Assembly: GCF_014931395.1 (NCBI RefSeq)
Contig: NZ_CP063120.1
Span: forward strand, 665,501-729,500
Reading direction: 5' to 3'
DNA from: Haemophilus parainfluenzae
Lineage (GTDB): Bacteria > Pseudomonadota > Gammaproteobacteria > Enterobacterales > Pasteurellaceae
DNA: 64,000 nucleotides
Shown one piece after another: positions 8,058 to 23,092 of the stretch. Within the stretch, counting starts at the first letter, position 1; each line of letters starts with the position of its first letter. The notes beneath the pieces were generated by a model. It was given only the letters and a program-made list of their open reading frames with translations, did not search any database and had not been told where the DNA came from. The translations under genes and the position numbers were made by a program.

Positions 8058-8990
8058 ATGACAAGACGTATTGATGCTTCTTTTGGCGTGCAAACTGCTT
8101 ATACTTTGCGTTCTGTTTTGAACGATTTAGTAAAACGTAAATTTGGTACATTACTAACAATTCTTGTGATTGCCGTATCTCTCACGATTCCAACGGTGAG
8201 CTATTTGTTATGGAAAAATTTACACTTAGCGACAACTCAATTTTATCCAGAAAGTGAGCTCACAATCTATTTACATAAAAATTTAAGTGAAGAAGATGCT
8301 AACTTGGTGGTAGAAAAAATCCGTCAGCAAGAAGGTGTGGAATCGTTAAATTATGTTTCTCGCCAAGACAGTTTGAAAGAATTTAAAAGTTGGTCTGGTT
8401 TTGGTGAAGAGTTAGAAATTTTAGATGATAACCCATTGCCGGCAGTGGTGATGGTGAAACCGTCTAAAGCGTTTAATGAATCAGAAAAACGAGCTGAGCT
8501 ACGCGCAAATTTAAATAAAATTAAAGGCGTGCAAGAAGTTCGACTAGATAATGATTGGATGGAAAAATTGACCGCACTTTCGTGGCTTTTTGCACACGTG
8601 GCAATTTTCTGCACGGTGTTAATGACAATAGCTGTATTCCTGGTTATCGGAAATAGTATTCGCTCGGATGTTTATAGTAGCCGAGCAAGTATTGATGTGA
8701 TGAAACTATTAGGTGCAACGGATCAATTTATTCTTCGTCCTTATCTTTACACTGGTATGATTTATGCCGTGTTAGGGGGTGTGATCGCCGCATTGTTTAG
8801 TAGTCTTATTGTGGGTTACTTTACGTCAGCGGTGAAATATGTGACGGATATCTTTGCGGTTACATTTGAGCTCAATGGATTAGGTGTTGGTGAGCTAATC
8901 TTCTTATTAGTAAGCTGCTTGATTATGGGTTATGTTGGTGCTTGGATTGCCGCAACAAGACATATTGCAATGTTAGATAACAAGCTATAG
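8058..8990 (+). CDS. ftsX: Cell division permease-like protein FtsX
   Basis: 310 residues. A first membrane helix (about 29-52) is followed by a periplasmic domain of about 120 residues, then three helices, the FtsX topology. The C-terminal part has IRSDVYSSRASIDVMKLLGAT, the coupling helix region that contacts FtsE. It transmits ATP-driven movement to murein hydrolase activators outside the membrane. It begins 9 bp after ftsE and ends before a long terminator of paired uptake words. Confidence 0.95.
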   Translation: MTRRIDASFGVQTAYTLRSVLNDLVKRKFGTLLTILVIAVSLTIPTVSYLLWKNLHLATTQFYPESELTIYLHKNLSEEDANLVVEKIRQQEGVESLNYVSRQDSLKEFKSWSGFGEELEILDDNPLPAVVMVKPSKAFNESEKRAELRANLNKIKGVQEVRLDNDWMEKLTALSWLFAHVAIFCTVLMTIAVFLVIGNSIRSDVYSSRASIDVMKLLGATDQFILRPYLYTGMIYAVLGGVIAALFSSLIVGYFTSAVKYVTDIFAVTFELNGLGVGELIFLLVSCLIMGYVGAWIAATRHIAMLDNKL

Positions 8991-9002
8991 ATTTCATTTT
9001 AT

Positions 9003-9069
9003 AAAAGTGCGGTCATTTTTTGTGGTGTTTTTTAGATGAAAAACATTCGAAAAATGGCCGCACTTTTTT
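9003..9069 (+). terminator. Long uptake-word stem-loop after ftsX
   Basis: An 18-base arm with AAAAGTGCGGTC and its near-perfect complement enclose a loop of about 29 bases, ending in a T run. One position pairs as G-U. It separates the ftsYEX unit from the S10 promoter. Confidence 0.75.
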
Positions 9070-9097
9070 GTTTTTGGAAATTAATTGAACAAAAAGC

Positions 9098-9126
9098 TTG
9101 CATAATTAAGTGTTTTTGTGTACTAT
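9098..9126 (+). promoter_or_regulatory. S10 operon promoter
   Basis: TTGCAT (-35) and TACTAT (-10) are separated by exactly 17 bases. The predicted start is near 9133, giving a leader of about 185 nt before rpsJ, close to the length known for the E. coli S10 leader. Confidence 0.8.
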
Positions 9127-9132
9127 CCACGA

Positions 9133-9630
<498 letters not shown>

Positions 9631-9646
9631 TTAAGAGGTTATTACA

Positions 9647-10273
9647 ATGATTGGTTTAGTCGGTCGTAAAGTTGGTATGACCCGTATCTTCAATGAAGAC
9701 GGTGTTTCTGTACCAGTTACCGTTATCGAAATCGAAGCCAACCGCGTAACTCAAGTTAAAACTCTTGAAAATGATGGCTATACTGCAGTTCAAGTTACTA
9801 CTGGTTCTAAAAAAGCGAATCGTGTAACTAAACCTGAAGCAGGTCATTTCGTGAAAGCAGGTGTTGAAGCTGGTCGCGGTTTATGGGAATTTCGTACTGA
9901 AGGTGAAGAATTCACTTTAGGTCAAGAAATCAATGTTGACATCTTTGCAGATGTTAAAAAAGTAGATGTTACTGGTACTTCTAAAGGTAAAGGTTTCCAA
10001 GGTGGTGTTAAACGTTGGAACTTCCGTACTCAAGATGCTACACATGGTAACTCTTTATCACATCGTGTACTTGGTTCTATTGGTCAAAACCAAACTCCAG
10101 GTCGTGTGTTTAAAGGTAAAAAAATGGCAGGACATTTAGGTGCTGAGCGTGTAACCGTTCAATCACTTGAAGTTGTTCGTGTAGATGCTGAGCGTAAATT
10201 GCTATTAGTAAAAGGTTCTGTACCTGGTGCTATCAATGGCGATGTTATCGTTAAGCCGGCAGTTAAAGCATAA
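9647..10273 (+). CDS. rplC: 50S ribosomal protein L3
   Basis: 208 residues starting [15 protein letters not shown]. The long internal extension with [11 protein letters not shown] and [19 protein letters not shown] reaches toward the peptidyl-transferase centre; the glutamine methylated by PrmB in E. coli L3 lies in this GQNQ stretch. It is an early assembly protein of the 50S subunit, second in the S10 operon. Confidence 0.98.
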   Translation: MIGLVGRKVGMTRIFNEDGVSVPVTVIEIEANRVTQVKTLENDGYTAVQVTTGSKKANRVTKPEAGHFVKAGVEAGRGLWEFRTEGEEFTLGQEINVDIFADVKKVDVTGTSKGKGFQGGVKRWNFRTQDATHGNSLSHRVLGSIGQNQTPGRVFKGKKMAGHLGAERVTVQSLEVVRVDAERKLLLVKGSVPGAINGDVIVKPAVKA

Positions 10274-10288
10274 GTCTAGGAGATAGAG

Positions 10289-10891
10289 ATGGAATTACAA
10301 GTTGTAGGTGCAAACGCACTAACTGTTTCTGAAACTACCTTCGGACGTGAGTTTAACGAAGCTTTGATTCACCAAGTTGTTGTTGCTTATGCAGCAGGTG
10401 CTCGTCAAGGTACTCGTGCGCAAAAAACTCGTGCTGAAGTGTCTGGTTCAGGTAAAAAACCTTGGCGTCAAAAAGGTACAGGTCGTGCTCGTTCTGGTGA
10501 TATCAAATCACCAATCTGGCGTTCTGGTGGTACAACCTTCGCGGCTAAACCACAAGATCACAGCCAAAAAGTGAACAAGAAAATGTACCGTGGTGCTATC
10601 AAAAGCATTCTTTCTGAATTAGTTCGTCAAGACCGTTTGGTTGTTGTTGAAAAATTCGAATTAGATGCACCAAAAACTAAAGTATTAGTACAAAAATTAA
10701 AAGATTTAGCAGTTGAAGATGCGTTAATTATCACAGCAAGTTTAGATGAAAATCTATTCTTAGCGGCACGTAACTTATATAAAGTTGATGTACGTGATGT
10801 TCAAGGTATCGATCCAGTTAGCTTAATCGCTTTCGATAAAGTGATTGTTACTGTTGACGCTGTGAAACAAATTGAGGAGATCCTAGCATGA
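10289..10891 (+). CDS. rplD: 50S ribosomal protein L4, operon autoregulator
   Basis: 200 residues. The extended loop (about 45-95) with [20 protein letters not shown] lines the peptide exit tunnel. In related bacteria free L4 also binds the S10 leader RNA to shut the operon down, which fits the structured leader at 9133-9318. The stop overlaps the rplW start by four bases (ATGA), indicating translational coupling. Confidence 0.98.
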   Translation: MELQVVGANALTVSETTFGREFNEALIHQVVVAYAAGARQGTRAQKTRAEVSGSGKKPWRQKGTGRARSGDIKSPIWRSGGTTFAAKPQDHSQKVNKKMYRGAIKSILSELVRQDRLVVVEKFELDAPKTKVLVQKLKDLAVEDALIITASLDENLFLAARNLYKVDVRDVQGIDPVSLIAFDKVIVTVDAVKQIEEILA

Positions 10892-11187
10892 GTCAAGAAC
10901 GTTTGCTAAGCGTGCTACGTGCACCGCACATCTCTGAAAAAGCAACTAACAATGCTGAAAAATCTAACACTGTTGTACTTAAAGTTGCTTTAGATGCGAA
11001 CAAAGCTGAAATTGCTGCTGCTGTTGCTCAATTATTTGAAGTAAAAGTTGACTCAGTTCGTACTGTGGTTGTTAAAGGTAAAACTAAACGCCGTGGTAAC
11101 AAAATGGGTCGTCGCAGCGACTGGAAAAAAGCTTATGTAACTTTAGCCGAAGGCCAAAACTTGGACTTCGTGGACAGTGCAGAGTAA
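10888..11187 (+). CDS. rplW: 50S ribosomal protein L23
   Basis: 99 residues starting [19 protein letters not shown], with the basic loop [21 protein letters not shown]23 rims the tunnel exit and is the docking site for trigger factor and SRP. It overlaps rplD by four bases. Confidence 0.98.
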   Translation: MSQERLLSVLRAPHISEKATNNAEKSNTVVLKVALDANKAEIAAAVAQLFEVKVDSVRTVVVKGKTKRRGNKMGRRSDWKKAYVTLAEGQNLDFVDSAE

Positions 11188-11204
11188 TCGGAGGAAATTA
11201 GAGA

Positions 11205-12026
11205 ATGGCTATCGTTAAATGTAAGCCGACCTCCGCTGGTCGTCGTCACGTTGTTAAAATCGTGAACCCTGAATTATACAAGGGTAAACCTTACGCGCCT
11301 CTTCTAGATACTAAATCTAAAACTGGTGGTCGTAACAATTATGGTCGTATTACCACTCGCCACATCGGTGGTGGTCATAAACAACATTACCGTTTAATCG
11401 ATTTCAAACGTAACAAGTTAGATATCCCAGCGGTTGTTGAACGTTTAGAATATGATCCAAACCGTTCAGCTAACATTGCTTTAGTGCTTTATAAAGATGG
11501 TGAACGCCGTTATATCTTAGCACCTAAAGGTTTGTCAGTTGGCGATCAAATCCAATCTGGCGTTAACTCACCAATTAAAGTGGGTAACTCATTACCAATG
11601 CGTAATATCCCAGTTGGTTCAACAGTACATAACGTTGAATTAAAACCAGGTAAAGGCGGTCAAATCGCTCGTTCTGCTGGTGCTTATGTACAAATCATCG
11701 CTCGTGAAGGCAACTACGTAACTTTACGTTTACGTTCAGGCGAAATGCGTAAAGTATTAGCTGAATGTGTTGCTACAATCGGTGAAGTTGGTAACTCAGA
11801 ACATATGCTTCGCGTATTGGGTAAAGCTGGTGCTAACCGCTGGAGAGGCATTCGCCCTACAGTTCGTGGTACTGCAATGAACCCAGTAGATCACCCACAC
11901 GGTGGTGGTGAAGGTCGTAACTTTGGTAAACACCCAGTAACTCCTTGGGGCGTTCAAACTAAAGGTAAGAAAACTCGTCACAACAAACGTACTGATAAAT
12001 ATATCGTACGTCGTCGTGGCAAATAA
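11205..12026 (+). CDS. rplB: 50S ribosomal protein L2
   Basis: 273 residues starting [18 protein letters not shown]. The C-terminal part has [15 protein letters not shown], which includes the universally conserved His near the peptidyl-transferase centre. It binds 23S rRNA early and helps join the subunits. The ribosome site GGAGG precedes the ATG. Confidence 0.98.
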   Translation: MAIVKCKPTSAGRRHVVKIVNPELYKGKPYAPLLDTKSKTGGRNNYGRITTRHIGGGHKQHYRLIDFKRNKLDIPAVVERLEYDPNRSANIALVLYKDGERRYILAPKGLSVGDQIQSGVNSPIKVGNSLPMRNIPVGSTVHNVELKPGKGGQIARSAGAYVQIIAREGNYVTLRLRSGEMRKVLAECVATIGEVGNSEHMLRVLGKAGANRWRGIRPTVRGTAMNPVDHPHGGGEGRNFGKHPVTPWGVQTKGKKTRHNKRTDKYIVRRRGK

Positions 12027-12047
12027 TTTAAATTAATAAGAGGATAA

Positions 12048-12326
<279 letters not shown>

Positions 12327-12337
12327 GAGGTAAATAG

Positions 12338-12670
<333 letters not shown>

Positions 12671-12687
12671 TAAGTAGAGGAATAGCA

Positions 12688-13395
12688 ATGGGTCAAAAAG
12701 TAAATCCAAATGGTATTCGCCTAGGTATTGTAAAACCTTGGAACTCTACTTGGTTCGCGAATACACAAGATTTCGCCGACAATCTTGACGGTGACTTCAA
12801 AGTACGCAAATTCTTAACTAAAGAATTAGCAAACGCTTCGGTTTCACGTATTACTATTGAGCGTCCAGCGAAAAGTATTCGTGTAACAATTCACACAGCT
12901 CGCCCTGGTATCGTTATCGGTAAAAAAGGTGAAGATGTTGAAAAATTACGTAACGCAGTATCTCAAATCGCTGGCGTTCCAGCTCAAATCAACATTGCTG
13001 AAGTGAAAAAACCGGAATTAGATGCAAAATTAGTTGCAGACAGCATCGCTTCTCAATTAGAACGTCGTGTAATGTTCCGTCGTGCTATGAAACGTGCGGT
13101 ACAAAGCGCAATGCGTTTAGGTGCTAAAGGTATCAAAGTTGAAGTTAGCGGTCGTTTAGGTGGTGCAGAAATCGCACGTTCTGAATGGTATCGTGAAGGT
13201 CGTGTACCTCTACATACTCTTCGTGCGGACATCGATTATAACACTGCAGAAGCTCATACTACATACGGCGTAATTGGCGTTAAAGTATGGATCTTCAAAG
13301 GTGAAATTTTGGGTGGAATGGCTGCAGTTGCGCAATCAGAACAACAACCTGCCGACAAGCCTAAAAAGGCTCCGCGTGGCAAAGGTCGTAAGTAA
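12688..13395 (+). CDS. rpsC: 30S ribosomal protein S3
   Basis: 235 residues starting [18 protein letters not shown], with the KH-domain [15 protein letters not shown] motif (about 75-90) and a basic, Pro/Lys-rich tail ending APRGKGRK. It lies at the mRNA entry site with helicase function. Confidence 0.98.
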   Translation: MGQKVNPNGIRLGIVKPWNSTWFANTQDFADNLDGDFKVRKFLTKELANASVSRITIERPAKSIRVTIHTARPGIVIGKKGEDVEKLRNAVSQIAGVPAQINIAEVKKPELDAKLVADSIASQLERRVMFRRAMKRAVQSAMRLGAKGIKVEVSGRLGGAEIARSEWYREGRVPLHTLRADIDYNTAEAHTTYGVIGVKVWIFKGEILGGMAAVAQSEQQPADKPKKAPRGKGRK

Positions 13396-13408
13396 GGAGA
13401 AACGCTAA

Positions 13409-13818
<410 letters not shown>

Positions 13819-13819
<1 letters not shown>

Positions 13820-14010
13820 TGAAAGCTCAAGATTTACGTACAAAAAGTGTTGAAGAGCTGAATAATGAATTAGTGAACCTTTTAGGTGAACAATTCAAAT
13901 TGCGTATGCAAACAGCCACCGGTCAGCTTCAACAAACCCATCAGGCTAAACAAGTGCGTCGTGATATCGCACGCATTAAGACTATTTTAACTGAGAAGGC
14001 GGGTGAGTAA
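13819..14010 (+). CDS. rpmC: 50S ribosomal protein L29
   Basis: 63 residues, a helical hairpin starting [18 protein letters not shown] and ending [12 protein letters not shown]. It sits beside L23 at the tunnel exit. It overlaps both neighbours by one base, so its translation is tightly coupled to theirs. Confidence 0.98.
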
Positions 14011-14267
14011 TGACTGATAAAATTCGTAGCGTACAAGGTAAAGTTGTTAGCGACAAAATGGAAAAATCTTTCGTTGTTGCTATTGAACGTAAGGTAAAAC
14101 ACCCGTTATACGGTAAATTTATCCGTCGTACAACTAAATTACACGTACACGATGAGAACAACGAAGCCAAATTAGGTGATGTAGTAGAGATTCGCGAATG
14201 TCGTCCTCTCTCTAAAACCAAATCTTGGACTTTAGTTCGTGTTGTTGAGAAAGCTGTTATTGCTTAA
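14010..14267 (+). CDS. rpsQ: 30S ribosomal protein S17
   Basis: 85 residues starting [20 protein letters not shown], an OB-fold protein that binds 16S rRNA early. It is the last gene of the S10 operon and is followed by a strong terminator. Confidence 0.98.
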   Translation: MTDKIRSVQGKVVSDKMEKSFVVAIERKVKHPLYGKFIRRTTKLHVHDENNEAKLGDVVEIRECRPLSKTKSWTLVRVVEKAVIA

Positions 14268-14286
14268 TTAACAAGTTAAAAAATAA

Positions 14287-14316
14287 AAGCCAATGGTTTA
14301 TACCGTTGGCTTTTTT
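14287..14316 (+). terminator. S10 operon terminator
   Basis: AAGCCAATGG and CCGTTGGCTT form a ten-pair stem (one G-U) around TTTATA, followed by TTTTTT. It ends the S10 operon before a separate promoter for spc. Confidence 0.88.
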
Positions 14317-14391
14317 CTTTCCAAGACTTGCTAAAAAGTCATGAAAATTTGACCGCACTTTAAATATGCTAATTTAAACATAAAATTTTGA

Positions 14392-14420
14392 TTGCGTTTC
14401 TAGCTTGATTTTGGTAAACT
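14392..14420 (+). promoter_or_regulatory. spc operon promoter
   Basis: TTGCGT and TAAACT are separated by 17 bases. With the terminator just upstream this makes spc an independent unit. The roughly 80-nt leader contains a CCGCCACCTATCCG/GGATAGG-type pairing before rplN. Confidence 0.7.
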
Positions 14421-14503
14421 CCGCCACCTATCCGCCATATATCTTTATAAGGCATGGATAGGTTCGTCCCGCAAGGGTGTATTATTAACTTAACGGAGCA
14501 TAA

Positions 14504-14878
<375 letters not shown>

Positions 14879-14891
14879 GGAGAAGTGAGAA

Positions 14892-16077
<1,186 letters not shown>

Positions 16078-16113
16078 TATACCACTTTATTTTGGAATCG
16101 GAGAAAAAGTACA

Positions 16114-16506
16114 ATGAGTATGCAAGATCCAATCGCAGATATGTTGACCCGTATTCGTAACGGTCAAGCTGCGAACAAAGTTGCAATCAATATGCCTTCT
16201 TCCAAGCTAAAAGTGGCAATTGCCAACGTATTAGCTGCTGAAGGTTATATCGAAAGCGTTAAAGTTTTAGAAGGTGCAAAACCTGAATTGGAAATTACTT
16301 TAAAATATTTCCAAGGCAAACCGGTTGTAGAAAGCATCCAACGTGTAAGCCGTCCTGGTCTTCGTATTTACAAACGTAAAGACGAATTACCAAAAGTTAT
16401 GGGTGGTTTAGGTGTTGCTGTAATTTCTACATCTAAAGGTGTTATGACTGACCGTGCAGCTCGTCAAGCGGGCTTAGGCGGTGAGATCATCTGTTACGTA
16501 GCTTAA
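16114..16506 (+). CDS. rpsH: 30S ribosomal protein S8, spc regulator
   Basis: 130 residues starting [18 protein letters not shown], with the C-terminal [20 protein letters not shown] typical of S8. It is needed for platform assembly; in E. coli excess S8 represses spc at rplE. Confidence 0.98.
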   Translation: MSMQDPIADMLTRIRNGQAANKVAINMPSSKLKVAIANVLAAEGYIESVKVLEGAKPELEITLKYFQGKPVVESIQRVSRPGLRIYKRKDELPKVMGGLGVAVISTSKGVMTDRAARQAGLGGEIICYVA

Positions 16507-16521
16507 TAGAGGGGTAGGAAA

Positions 16522-17055
16522 ATGTCTCGTGTTGCAAAGGCACCTGTTAATATTCCTGCCGGCGTTGAAGTTAAACTCGACGGTCAGCTATTAACAGTAA
16601 AAGGAAAAAATGGCGAGTTATCTCGCACAATTCATCACTCAGTTGAAGTTAAACAAGATAATGGTCAATTTACTTTCACTCCACGTGAAGGTTTTGTTGA
16701 AGCGAATGCTCAATCGGGTACAGCTCGTGCATTAGTTAATGCAATGGTTATCGGTGTTACTGAAGGCTTCACTAAGAAATTACAACTAGTGGGTGTTGGT
16801 TACAGAGCTCAAGTTAAAGGCAACGCAGTTGCATTAAGTTTAGGTTTCTCTCACCCTGTGGAGCACACTTTACCAGCAGGTATTACTGCAGAATGCCCTT
16901 CACAAACGGAAATCGTTTTAAAAGGTGCAGACAAGCAGTTAATTGGTCAAGTTGCAGCAGATATTCGCGCTTATCGCCGTCCTGAACCTTATAAAGGTAA
17001 AGGTGTACGTTACTCTGATGAAGTAGTACGTATGAAAGAGGCTAAGAAGAAATAA
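16522..17055 (+). CDS. rplF: 50S ribosomal protein L6
   Basis: 177 residues, two repeated alpha/beta domains, with the conserved [13 protein letters not shown] near the C-terminus. It sits near the factor-binding base of the L7/L12 stalk. Confidence 0.98.
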   Translation: MSRVAKAPVNIPAGVEVKLDGQLLTVKGKNGELSRTIHHSVEVKQDNGQFTFTPREGFVEANAQSGTARALVNAMVIGVTEGFTKKLQLVGVGYRAQVKGNAVALSLGFSHPVEHTLPAGITAECPSQTEIVLKGADKQLIGQVAADIRAYRRPEPYKGKGVRYSDEVVRMKEAKKK

Positions 17056-17068
17056 TTAAGGTAACACT

Positions 17069-17422
17069 ATGGATAAGAAATCAGCTCGTATCCGTCGTGC
17101 AGCTCGTGCACGTCATATGATGAGAGAGCAAGGTGTAACTCGTCTAGTTATTCACCGTACTCCGCGTCATATCTACGCACAAGTTATTGCACCAAACGGT
17201 TCAGAAGTGCTTGCCGCTGCTTCAACTGTTGAAAAAGCAATTCGTGAGCAAGTTAAATATACCGGTAATAAAGATGCCGCAGCAGTAGTAGGTAAACTTG
17301 TTGCTGAACGCGCATTAGCAAAAGGCGTTAAAGACGTTGCTTTTGACCGTTCCGGTTTTAAATATCATGGTCGTGTCCAAACTTTAGCGGACGCTGCACG
17401 TGAAGCTGGTCTACAGTTCTAA
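17069..17422 (+). CDS. rplR: 50S ribosomal protein L18
   Basis: 117 residues starting [18 protein letters not shown], basic at the N-terminus. It binds 5S rRNA with L5 and L25. Confidence 0.98.
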   Translation: MDKKSARIRRAARARHMMREQGVTRLVIHRTPRHIYAQVIAPNGSEVLAAASTVEKAIREQVKYTGNKDAAAVVGKLVAERALAKGVKDVAFDRSGFKYHGRVQTLADAAREAGLQF

Positions 17423-17430
17423 TGAGGTAA

Positions 17431-17937
<507 letters not shown>

Positions 17938-17943
17938 TTGATA

Positions 17944-18123
17944 ATGGCTAAAACTATTAAAGTAACTCAAGTTCGTAGCTCAATTGCTCGTTTACCGAAG
18001 CACAAAGCTACCTTGCGTGGTCTTGGTCTTCGCCATATGCACCATACTGTTGAGTTAATCGATACTCCGGCAGTACGTGGTATGATTAACCAAGTTTCAT
18101 ACATGGTTAAAGTGGAGGAGTAA
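17944..18123 (+). CDS. rpmD: 50S ribosomal protein L30
   Basis: 59 residues from the ATG of [20 protein letters not shown] two codons upstream is in frame but the ATG start gives the family's standard length. It begins six bases after the rpsE stop. Confidence 0.97.
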
Positions 18124-18126
18124 GAG

Positions 18127-18561
18127 ATGCGTTTAAATACTCTATCTCCGGCTGAAGGTGCTAAGCACAGTGCAAAACGCCTTGGTCGTGGTATTGGTTC
18201 AGGTTTAGGAAAAACTGGTGGTCGTGGTCATAAAGGTCAAAAATCTCGTACTGGCGGCGGTGTTCGTCGTGGTTTTGAGGGTGGCCAAATGCCATTATAC
18301 CGTCGTTTACCAAAATTTGGTTTCACTTCAATGAAATCAGCAGTAACTGCTGAAGTTCGTTTAAACGAATTAACAAAAATTGAAGGGAATGTTGTCACTT
18401 TAGAAGCATTAAAAGCTGCAAACATTTTAACTAAAGATATTCAATTCGCTAAAGTTATCTTAGCTGGTGAAGTGAAATCTGCAGTTACTGTTCGTGGTTT
18501 ACGTGTAACTAAAGGTGCAAAAGCAGCAATCGAAGCTGCTGGCGGTTCAGTTGAGGAATAA
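18127..18561 (+). CDS. rplO: 50S ribosomal protein L15
   Basis: 144 residues. The Gly/Arg-rich N-terminal extension ([19 protein letters not shown], about 20-38) penetrates 23S rRNA. A late-assembly protein, immediately upstream of secY. Confidence 0.98.
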   Translation: MRLNTLSPAEGAKHSAKRLGRGIGSGLGKTGGRGHKGQKSRTGGGVRRGFEGGQMPLYRRLPKFGFTSMKSAVTAEVRLNELTKIEGNVVTLEALKAANILTKDIQFAKVILAGEVKSAVTVRGLRVTKGAKAAIEAAGGSVEE

Positions 18562-18568
18562 TTAGCAA

Positions 18569-19894
18569 ATGGCTAAACAACCAGGTTATCAAAGCAGAAG
18601 TACTAATAGTGGTACTGGTGAACTAAAAAGCAGATTGCTTTTTGTATTAGGTGCACTTATCGTTTATCGTATTGGTTCTTTTATTCCGCTTCCTGGTATT
18701 GATGCCGCCGTGCTAGCTCAATTAGTTGAACAACAAAAAGGCACCATCATTGATATGTTAAACATGTTCTCTGGTGGTGCATTGAGCCGAGCATCAATTT
18801 TAGCATTAGGTATTATGCCGTATATCTCGGCATCTATCGTGATGCAATTGCTTGCGACGGTTTCCCCTGCCTTAGCAGAATTGAAAAAAGAAGGCGCAGC
18901 AGGACAAAGAAAAATCACCAAGTATACTCGTTATGCAACGGTGGTTTTTGCTACTATCCAAGCTATCGCAATTTCTACCGGTTTACCGAATATGTTGCCA
19001 CAGTTAGTGCCAAATATCGGTTTTACTTTTTACTTCACTGCAGTAGTGAGTCTTGTAACCGGAACCATGTTCTTAATGTGGTTAGGTGAGCAAATTACTG
19101 AAAGAGGTATTGGTAACGGTATCTCAATTCTTGTTTTTGGTGGTATTGTTGCAGGATTGCCGCATGCAATCATCGAAACAGTTGAGCAAGCTCGTCAAGG
19201 ACAAATGCATCCTTTAGTTCTTTTACTAATCGCTGCTATTGTTTTTGCAGTAACTTACTTTGTTGTCTTCGTAGAACGTGGACAACGTAGAATTCGTGTT
19301 GAATATGCTAAGCGTCAACAAGGACGTCAAATTTTAGGTGGTCATTCAACTCACTTACCATTAAAAGTTAATATGGCAAACGTAATGCCAGCAATTTTTG
19401 CTTCAAGCATTATTTTATTCCCTGCTACATTGACACAGTGGTTTGGTCAGAATGATAAGTTTGAGTGGTTAAATGACTTATCAATGTTGTTGAATCCAGG
19501 ACAACCTCTATATCTCCTTGTTTATGCGGTAGCGATTATTTTCTTCAGTTTCTTCTATACTGCAATGCAATATAATCCACGTGATACAGCAGATAATCTA
19601 AAAAAATCTGGTGCATTTATCCCAGGAATTAGACCAGGTGAACAAACATCTCGTTACATCGATAAAGTAATGACTCGCTTAACATTAATTGGCGGTCTTT
19701 ATGTAACGTTCGTATGTTTAGTCCCTTACATTATGACATCAGCATGGGATGTTAAATTCTACTTCGGTGGTACTTCCTTATTAATCGTTGTTGTTGTAAT
19801 TATGGATTTTATCGTGCAAGTTCAGAGTCACTTAATGTCGTCTCAATATGAATCTGCGTTAAAAAAAGCAAACCTTAAAGGTTTTGGACAGTAA
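18569..19894 (+). CDS. secY: Protein translocase subunit SecY
   Basis: 441 residues with ten membrane helices. It starts with the usual basic cytoplasmic segment, then [12 protein letters not shown] and the plug region [14 protein letters not shown]. The cytoplasmic loops carry the basic ribosome/SecA contacts ([15 protein letters not shown]). It forms the SecYEG channel, the partner of FtsY at 5920-7377. Seven bases separate it from rplO. Confidence 0.98.
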   Translation: MAKQPGYQSRSTNSGTGELKSRLLFVLGALIVYRIGSFIPLPGIDAAVLAQLVEQQKGTIIDMLNMFSGGALSRASILALGIMPYISASIVMQLLATVSPALAELKKEGAAGQRKITKYTRYATVVFATIQAIAISTGLPNMLPQLVPNIGFTFYFTAVVSLVTGTMFLMWLGEQITERGIGNGISILVFGGIVAGLPHAIIETVEQARQGQMHPLVLLLIAAIVFAVTYFVVFVERGQRRIRVEYAKRQQGRQILGGHSTHLPLKVNMANVMPAIFASSIILFPATLTQWFGQNDKFEWLNDLSMLLNPGQPLYLLVYAVAIIFFSFFYTAMQYNPRDTADNLKKSGAFIPGIRPGEQTSRYIDKVMTRLTLIGGLYVTFVCLVPYIMTSAWDVKFYFGGTSLLIVVVVIMDFIVQVQSHLMSSQYESALKKANLKGFGQ

Positions 19895-19922
19895 TTGTTC
19901 ATTTAAGTAAAAAGGATAAGCA

Positions 19923-20036
19923 ATGAAAGTTCGTGCTTCCGTTAAGAAGATGTGTCGTAACTGTAAAATTGTTAAACGTGAAGGTGTTGTTCGCGTATTA
20001 TGCAGCGACCCTAAACATAAACAACGTCAAGGTTAA
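19923..20036 (+). CDS. rpmJ: 50S ribosomal protein L36, zinc-binding form
   Basis: 37 codons starting [19 protein letters not shown] with an AAGGATAAGC ribosome site. Cys11, Cys14, Cys27 and His32 (in CSDPKH) form the zinc ribbon, so this is the zinc-dependent version. It is the last gene of spc, 28 bp after secY, and is easily missed because of its size. Confidence 0.96.
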
Positions 20037-20062
20037 TTAACATTTCTTCTTGCAAAGAACCG

Positions 20063-20085
20063 GTTGAGTAGTTATACTACTCAAC
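20063..20085 (+). terminator. Hairpin between rpmJ and the alpha operon
   Basis: GTTGAGTAG-TTATA-CTACTCAAC is a perfect nine-pair stem with no T tract after it, so it may be an attenuator or mRNA-end hairpin and not a full terminator. Confidence 0.5.
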
Positions 20086-20094
20086 TCATTTATG

Positions 20095-20182
20095 TCCTTG
20101 GTATTCTGTTTGAGTATCCTGAAAACGGGCTTTTCAAGATCAGAATACCAAATTAGTTAAAATAATAGGAGTGCATAGTGGC
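20095..20182 (+). ncRNA. Alpha operon ribosome-binding-site pseudoknot (S4 target)
   Basis: TTGGTATTCTG pairs with CAGAATACCAA around the segment TTTGAGTATCCTGAAAACGG and GGCTTTTCA, the sequence I recall as the conserved core of the E. coli alpha leader. The rpsM GTG start is included. In E. coli S4 binds this pseudoknot and traps the ribosome, repressing rpsM and downstream genes; S4 (rpsD) is the third gene here. Confidence 0.88.
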
Positions 20183-20534
20183 CCGTATTGCAGGCATTAA
20201 CATTCCTGATCACAAACACGCTGTAATCGCTTTAACTGCAATTTACGGTATCGGTAAAACTCGTTCTAAAAGCATTTGTGCTGCAGCGGGTATTGCTGAA
20301 GATGTTAAGATCAGCGAATTGTCTGAAGAGCAGATTGACAAACTGCGTGACGAAGTTGGTAAATTTACCGTTGAAGGTGACTTACGTCGTGAAGTAACAC
20401 TAAACATCAAACGTCTTTTAGACTTAGGTTGTTACCGTGGTTTACGTCATCGTCGTAGTTTACCGGTACGTGGTCAACGTACTAAAACTAATGCGCGTAC
20501 CCGTAAGGGTCCACGTAAGCCGATCAAAAAATAG
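20178..20534 (+). CDS. rpsM: 30S ribosomal protein S13
   Basis: 118 residues with a GTG start inside the S4-binding pseudoknot (AGGAGTGCATAGTG). It starts [19 protein letters not shown] and has the basic tail [18 protein letters not shown] that contacts P-site tRNA. First gene of the alpha operon. Confidence 0.98.
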   Translation: MARIAGINIPDHKHAVIALTAIYGIGKTRSKSICAAAGIAEDVKISELSEEQIDKLRDEVGKFTVEGDLRREVTLNIKRLLDLGCYRGLRHRRSLPVRGQRTKTNARTRKGPRKPIKK

Positions 20535-20547
20535 TCGGGGTAAATAA

Positions 20548-20940
<393 letters not shown>

Positions 20941-20969
20941 TGGCGTAATAGGATAGTTGGAGAAAGAAA

Positions 20970-21590
20970 ATGGCAAGATATTTGGGCCCTAAACTCAAGC
21001 TCAGCCGTCGTGAAGGCACTGATTTATTCCTTAAATCAGGTGTGCGTGCGATTGATTCAAAATGTAAAATTGATACAGCACCAGGTCAACACGGTGCTCG
21101 TAGACCGCGTTTGTCTGACTATGGTAGTCAATTACGTGAAAAACAAAAAGTTCGTCGTATCTATGGTATTTTAGAACGTCAATTCCGTAACTACTATAAA
21201 GAAGCAAACCGTTTAAAAGGTAATACTGGTGAAAACTTACTAGTATTATTAGAAGGTAGATTGGATAACGTTGTTTATCGCATGGGATTTGCTGCAACTC
21301 GCGCAGAAGCTCGTCAATTAGTGAGCCACAAAGCGATTGTCGTAAATGGTCGTGTTGTAAATATCCCATCTTTCCAAGTTTCTGTAAATGATGTTGTTGC
21401 TGTTCGTGAGAAATCTAAAAAACAAGCACGTATTAAAGCATCATTAGAATTAGCAGAACAAAGAGAAAAACCAACTTGGTTAGAAGTTGATTCTGCGAAA
21501 ATGGAAGGTGTGTTCAAACGTGTTCCTGAACGTTCTGATTTATCAGCAGACATTAACGAACATCTGATCGTTGAGCTTTACTCTAAATAA
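20970..21590 (+). CDS. rpsD: 30S ribosomal protein S4, alpha operon regulator
   Basis: 206 residues starting [18 protein letters not shown], with the S4 RNA-binding domain (about 93-155). It starts 16S assembly. In E. coli it also represses the alpha operon by binding the leader, which is present at 20095-20182. A short Zn-free N-terminus, as in enterobacteria. Confidence 0.98.
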   Translation: MARYLGPKLKLSRREGTDLFLKSGVRAIDSKCKIDTAPGQHGARRPRLSDYGSQLREKQKVRRIYGILERQFRNYYKEANRLKGNTGENLLVLLEGRLDNVVYRMGFAATRAEARQLVSHKAIVVNGRVVNIPSFQVSVNDVVAVREKSKKQARIKASLELAEQREKPTWLEVDSAKMEGVFKRVPERSDLSADINEHLIVELYSK

Positions 21591-21621
21591 TAGTTAAGCT
21601 TAAAAGCAAAGAGAGGATAAA

Positions 21622-22611
21622 ATGCAGGGTTCTGTTACAGAATTTTTAAAACCACGCTTAGTAGATATCGAGCAAATTAGCTCTACTCATGCTAAGGTGA
21701 TCTTAGAACCGTTAGAGCGTGGCTTTGGTCATACTCTAGGGAATGCATTACGTCGTATCCTTCTGTCTTCAATGCCAGGTTGTGCTGTAACTGAAGTAGA
21801 AATTGATGGCGTATTGCATGAATATAGTAGTAAAGAAGGTGTTCAGGAAGATATTCTTGAAGTTCTTTTAAACCTTAAAGGTCTAGCGGTTAAAGTACAG
21901 AATAAAGATGATGTTATTCTGACATTAAATAAATCTGGAATTGGCCCTGTTGTTGCAGCAGATATCACCCACGATGGTGATGTTGAGATTGTTAATCCAT
22001 CACATGTAATCTGTCACTTAACAGACGAAAACGCATCTATTAATATGCGTATTCGTGTTCAACGTGGTAGAGGTTATGTACCTGCATCTGCTCGTACTCA
22101 TTCACAAAATGAAGATCGTCCAATCGGTCGTTTATTAGTAGACGCTTGTTATAGCCCGGTTGACCGTATTGCTTACAATGTTGAAGCAGCACGTGTTGAA
22201 CAACGTACTGACTTAGATAAACTAGTTATCGAGTTAGAAACTAACGGGACTATTGATCCGGAAGAAGCAATTCGTCGTGCAGCAACAATTTTAGCAGAGC
22301 AACTCGATGCATTCGTTGATTTGCGTGATGTTCGTCAACCTGAAGTCAAGGAAGAAAAACCGGAATTTGATCCGATTTTATTACGTCCTGTTGATGACTT
22401 AGAGTTGACAGTTCGTTCTGCTAACTGTTTGAAAGCAGAAACAATTCACTATATCGGTGACTTAGTACAACGTACAGAAGTTGAGTTATTAAAAACGCCT
22501 AATCTTGGTAAGAAATCTCTTACTGAAATTAAAGACGTTCTCGCTTCACGTGGCTTGTCACTTGGTATGCGCCTTGAGAATTGGCCACCAGCAAGTATTG
22601 CTGAAGACTAG
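21622..22611 (+). CDS. rpoA: RNA polymerase alpha subunit
   Basis: 329 residues, same length as E. coli. The N-terminal assembly domain has [17 protein letters not shown] (about 33-49). The C-terminal domain (about 250-329) carries [10 protein letters not shown] with the Arg that contacts UP elements and activators such as CRP, matching the CRP sites seen in this window. It lies between rpsD and rplQ in the standard order. Confidence 0.98.
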   Translation: MQGSVTEFLKPRLVDIEQISSTHAKVILEPLERGFGHTLGNALRRILLSSMPGCAVTEVEIDGVLHEYSSKEGVQEDILEVLLNLKGLAVKVQNKDDVILTLNKSGIGPVVAADITHDGDVEIVNPSHVICHLTDENASINMRIRVQRGRGYVPASARTHSQNEDRPIGRLLVDACYSPVDRIAYNVEAARVEQRTDLDKLVIELETNGTIDPEEAIRRAATILAEQLDAFVDLRDVRQPEVKEEKPEFDPILLRPVDDLELTVRSANCLKAETIHYIGDLVQRTEVELLKTPNLGKKSLTEIKDVLASRGLSLGMRLENWPPASIAED

Positions 22612-22627
22612 TTTGGTCATAGGTTAA

Positions 22628-23035
<408 letters not shown>

Positions 23036-23051
23036 TAATTTGTTATAAAAT

Positions 23052-23079
23052 AAAAGGCTCACATTAGTGAGCCTTTTTT
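23052..23079 (+). terminator. Alpha operon terminator
   Basis: AAAAGGCTCAC-ATTA-GTGAGCCTTTT with further T; an eleven-pair perfect stem. Confidence 0.92.
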
Positions 23080-23092
23080 ATATCTTGCTTTC

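Noticed and set aside
14341..14400. Single uptake word near the spc promoter as a possible regulator site
   Set aside because: GACCGCACTTT is an ordinary uptake word without a partner; no sign of a regulatory role.
21031..21369. A 112-codon frame antisense to rpsD
   Set aside because: Shadow of a highly conserved ribosomal gene with strongly biased codon use on the other strand.
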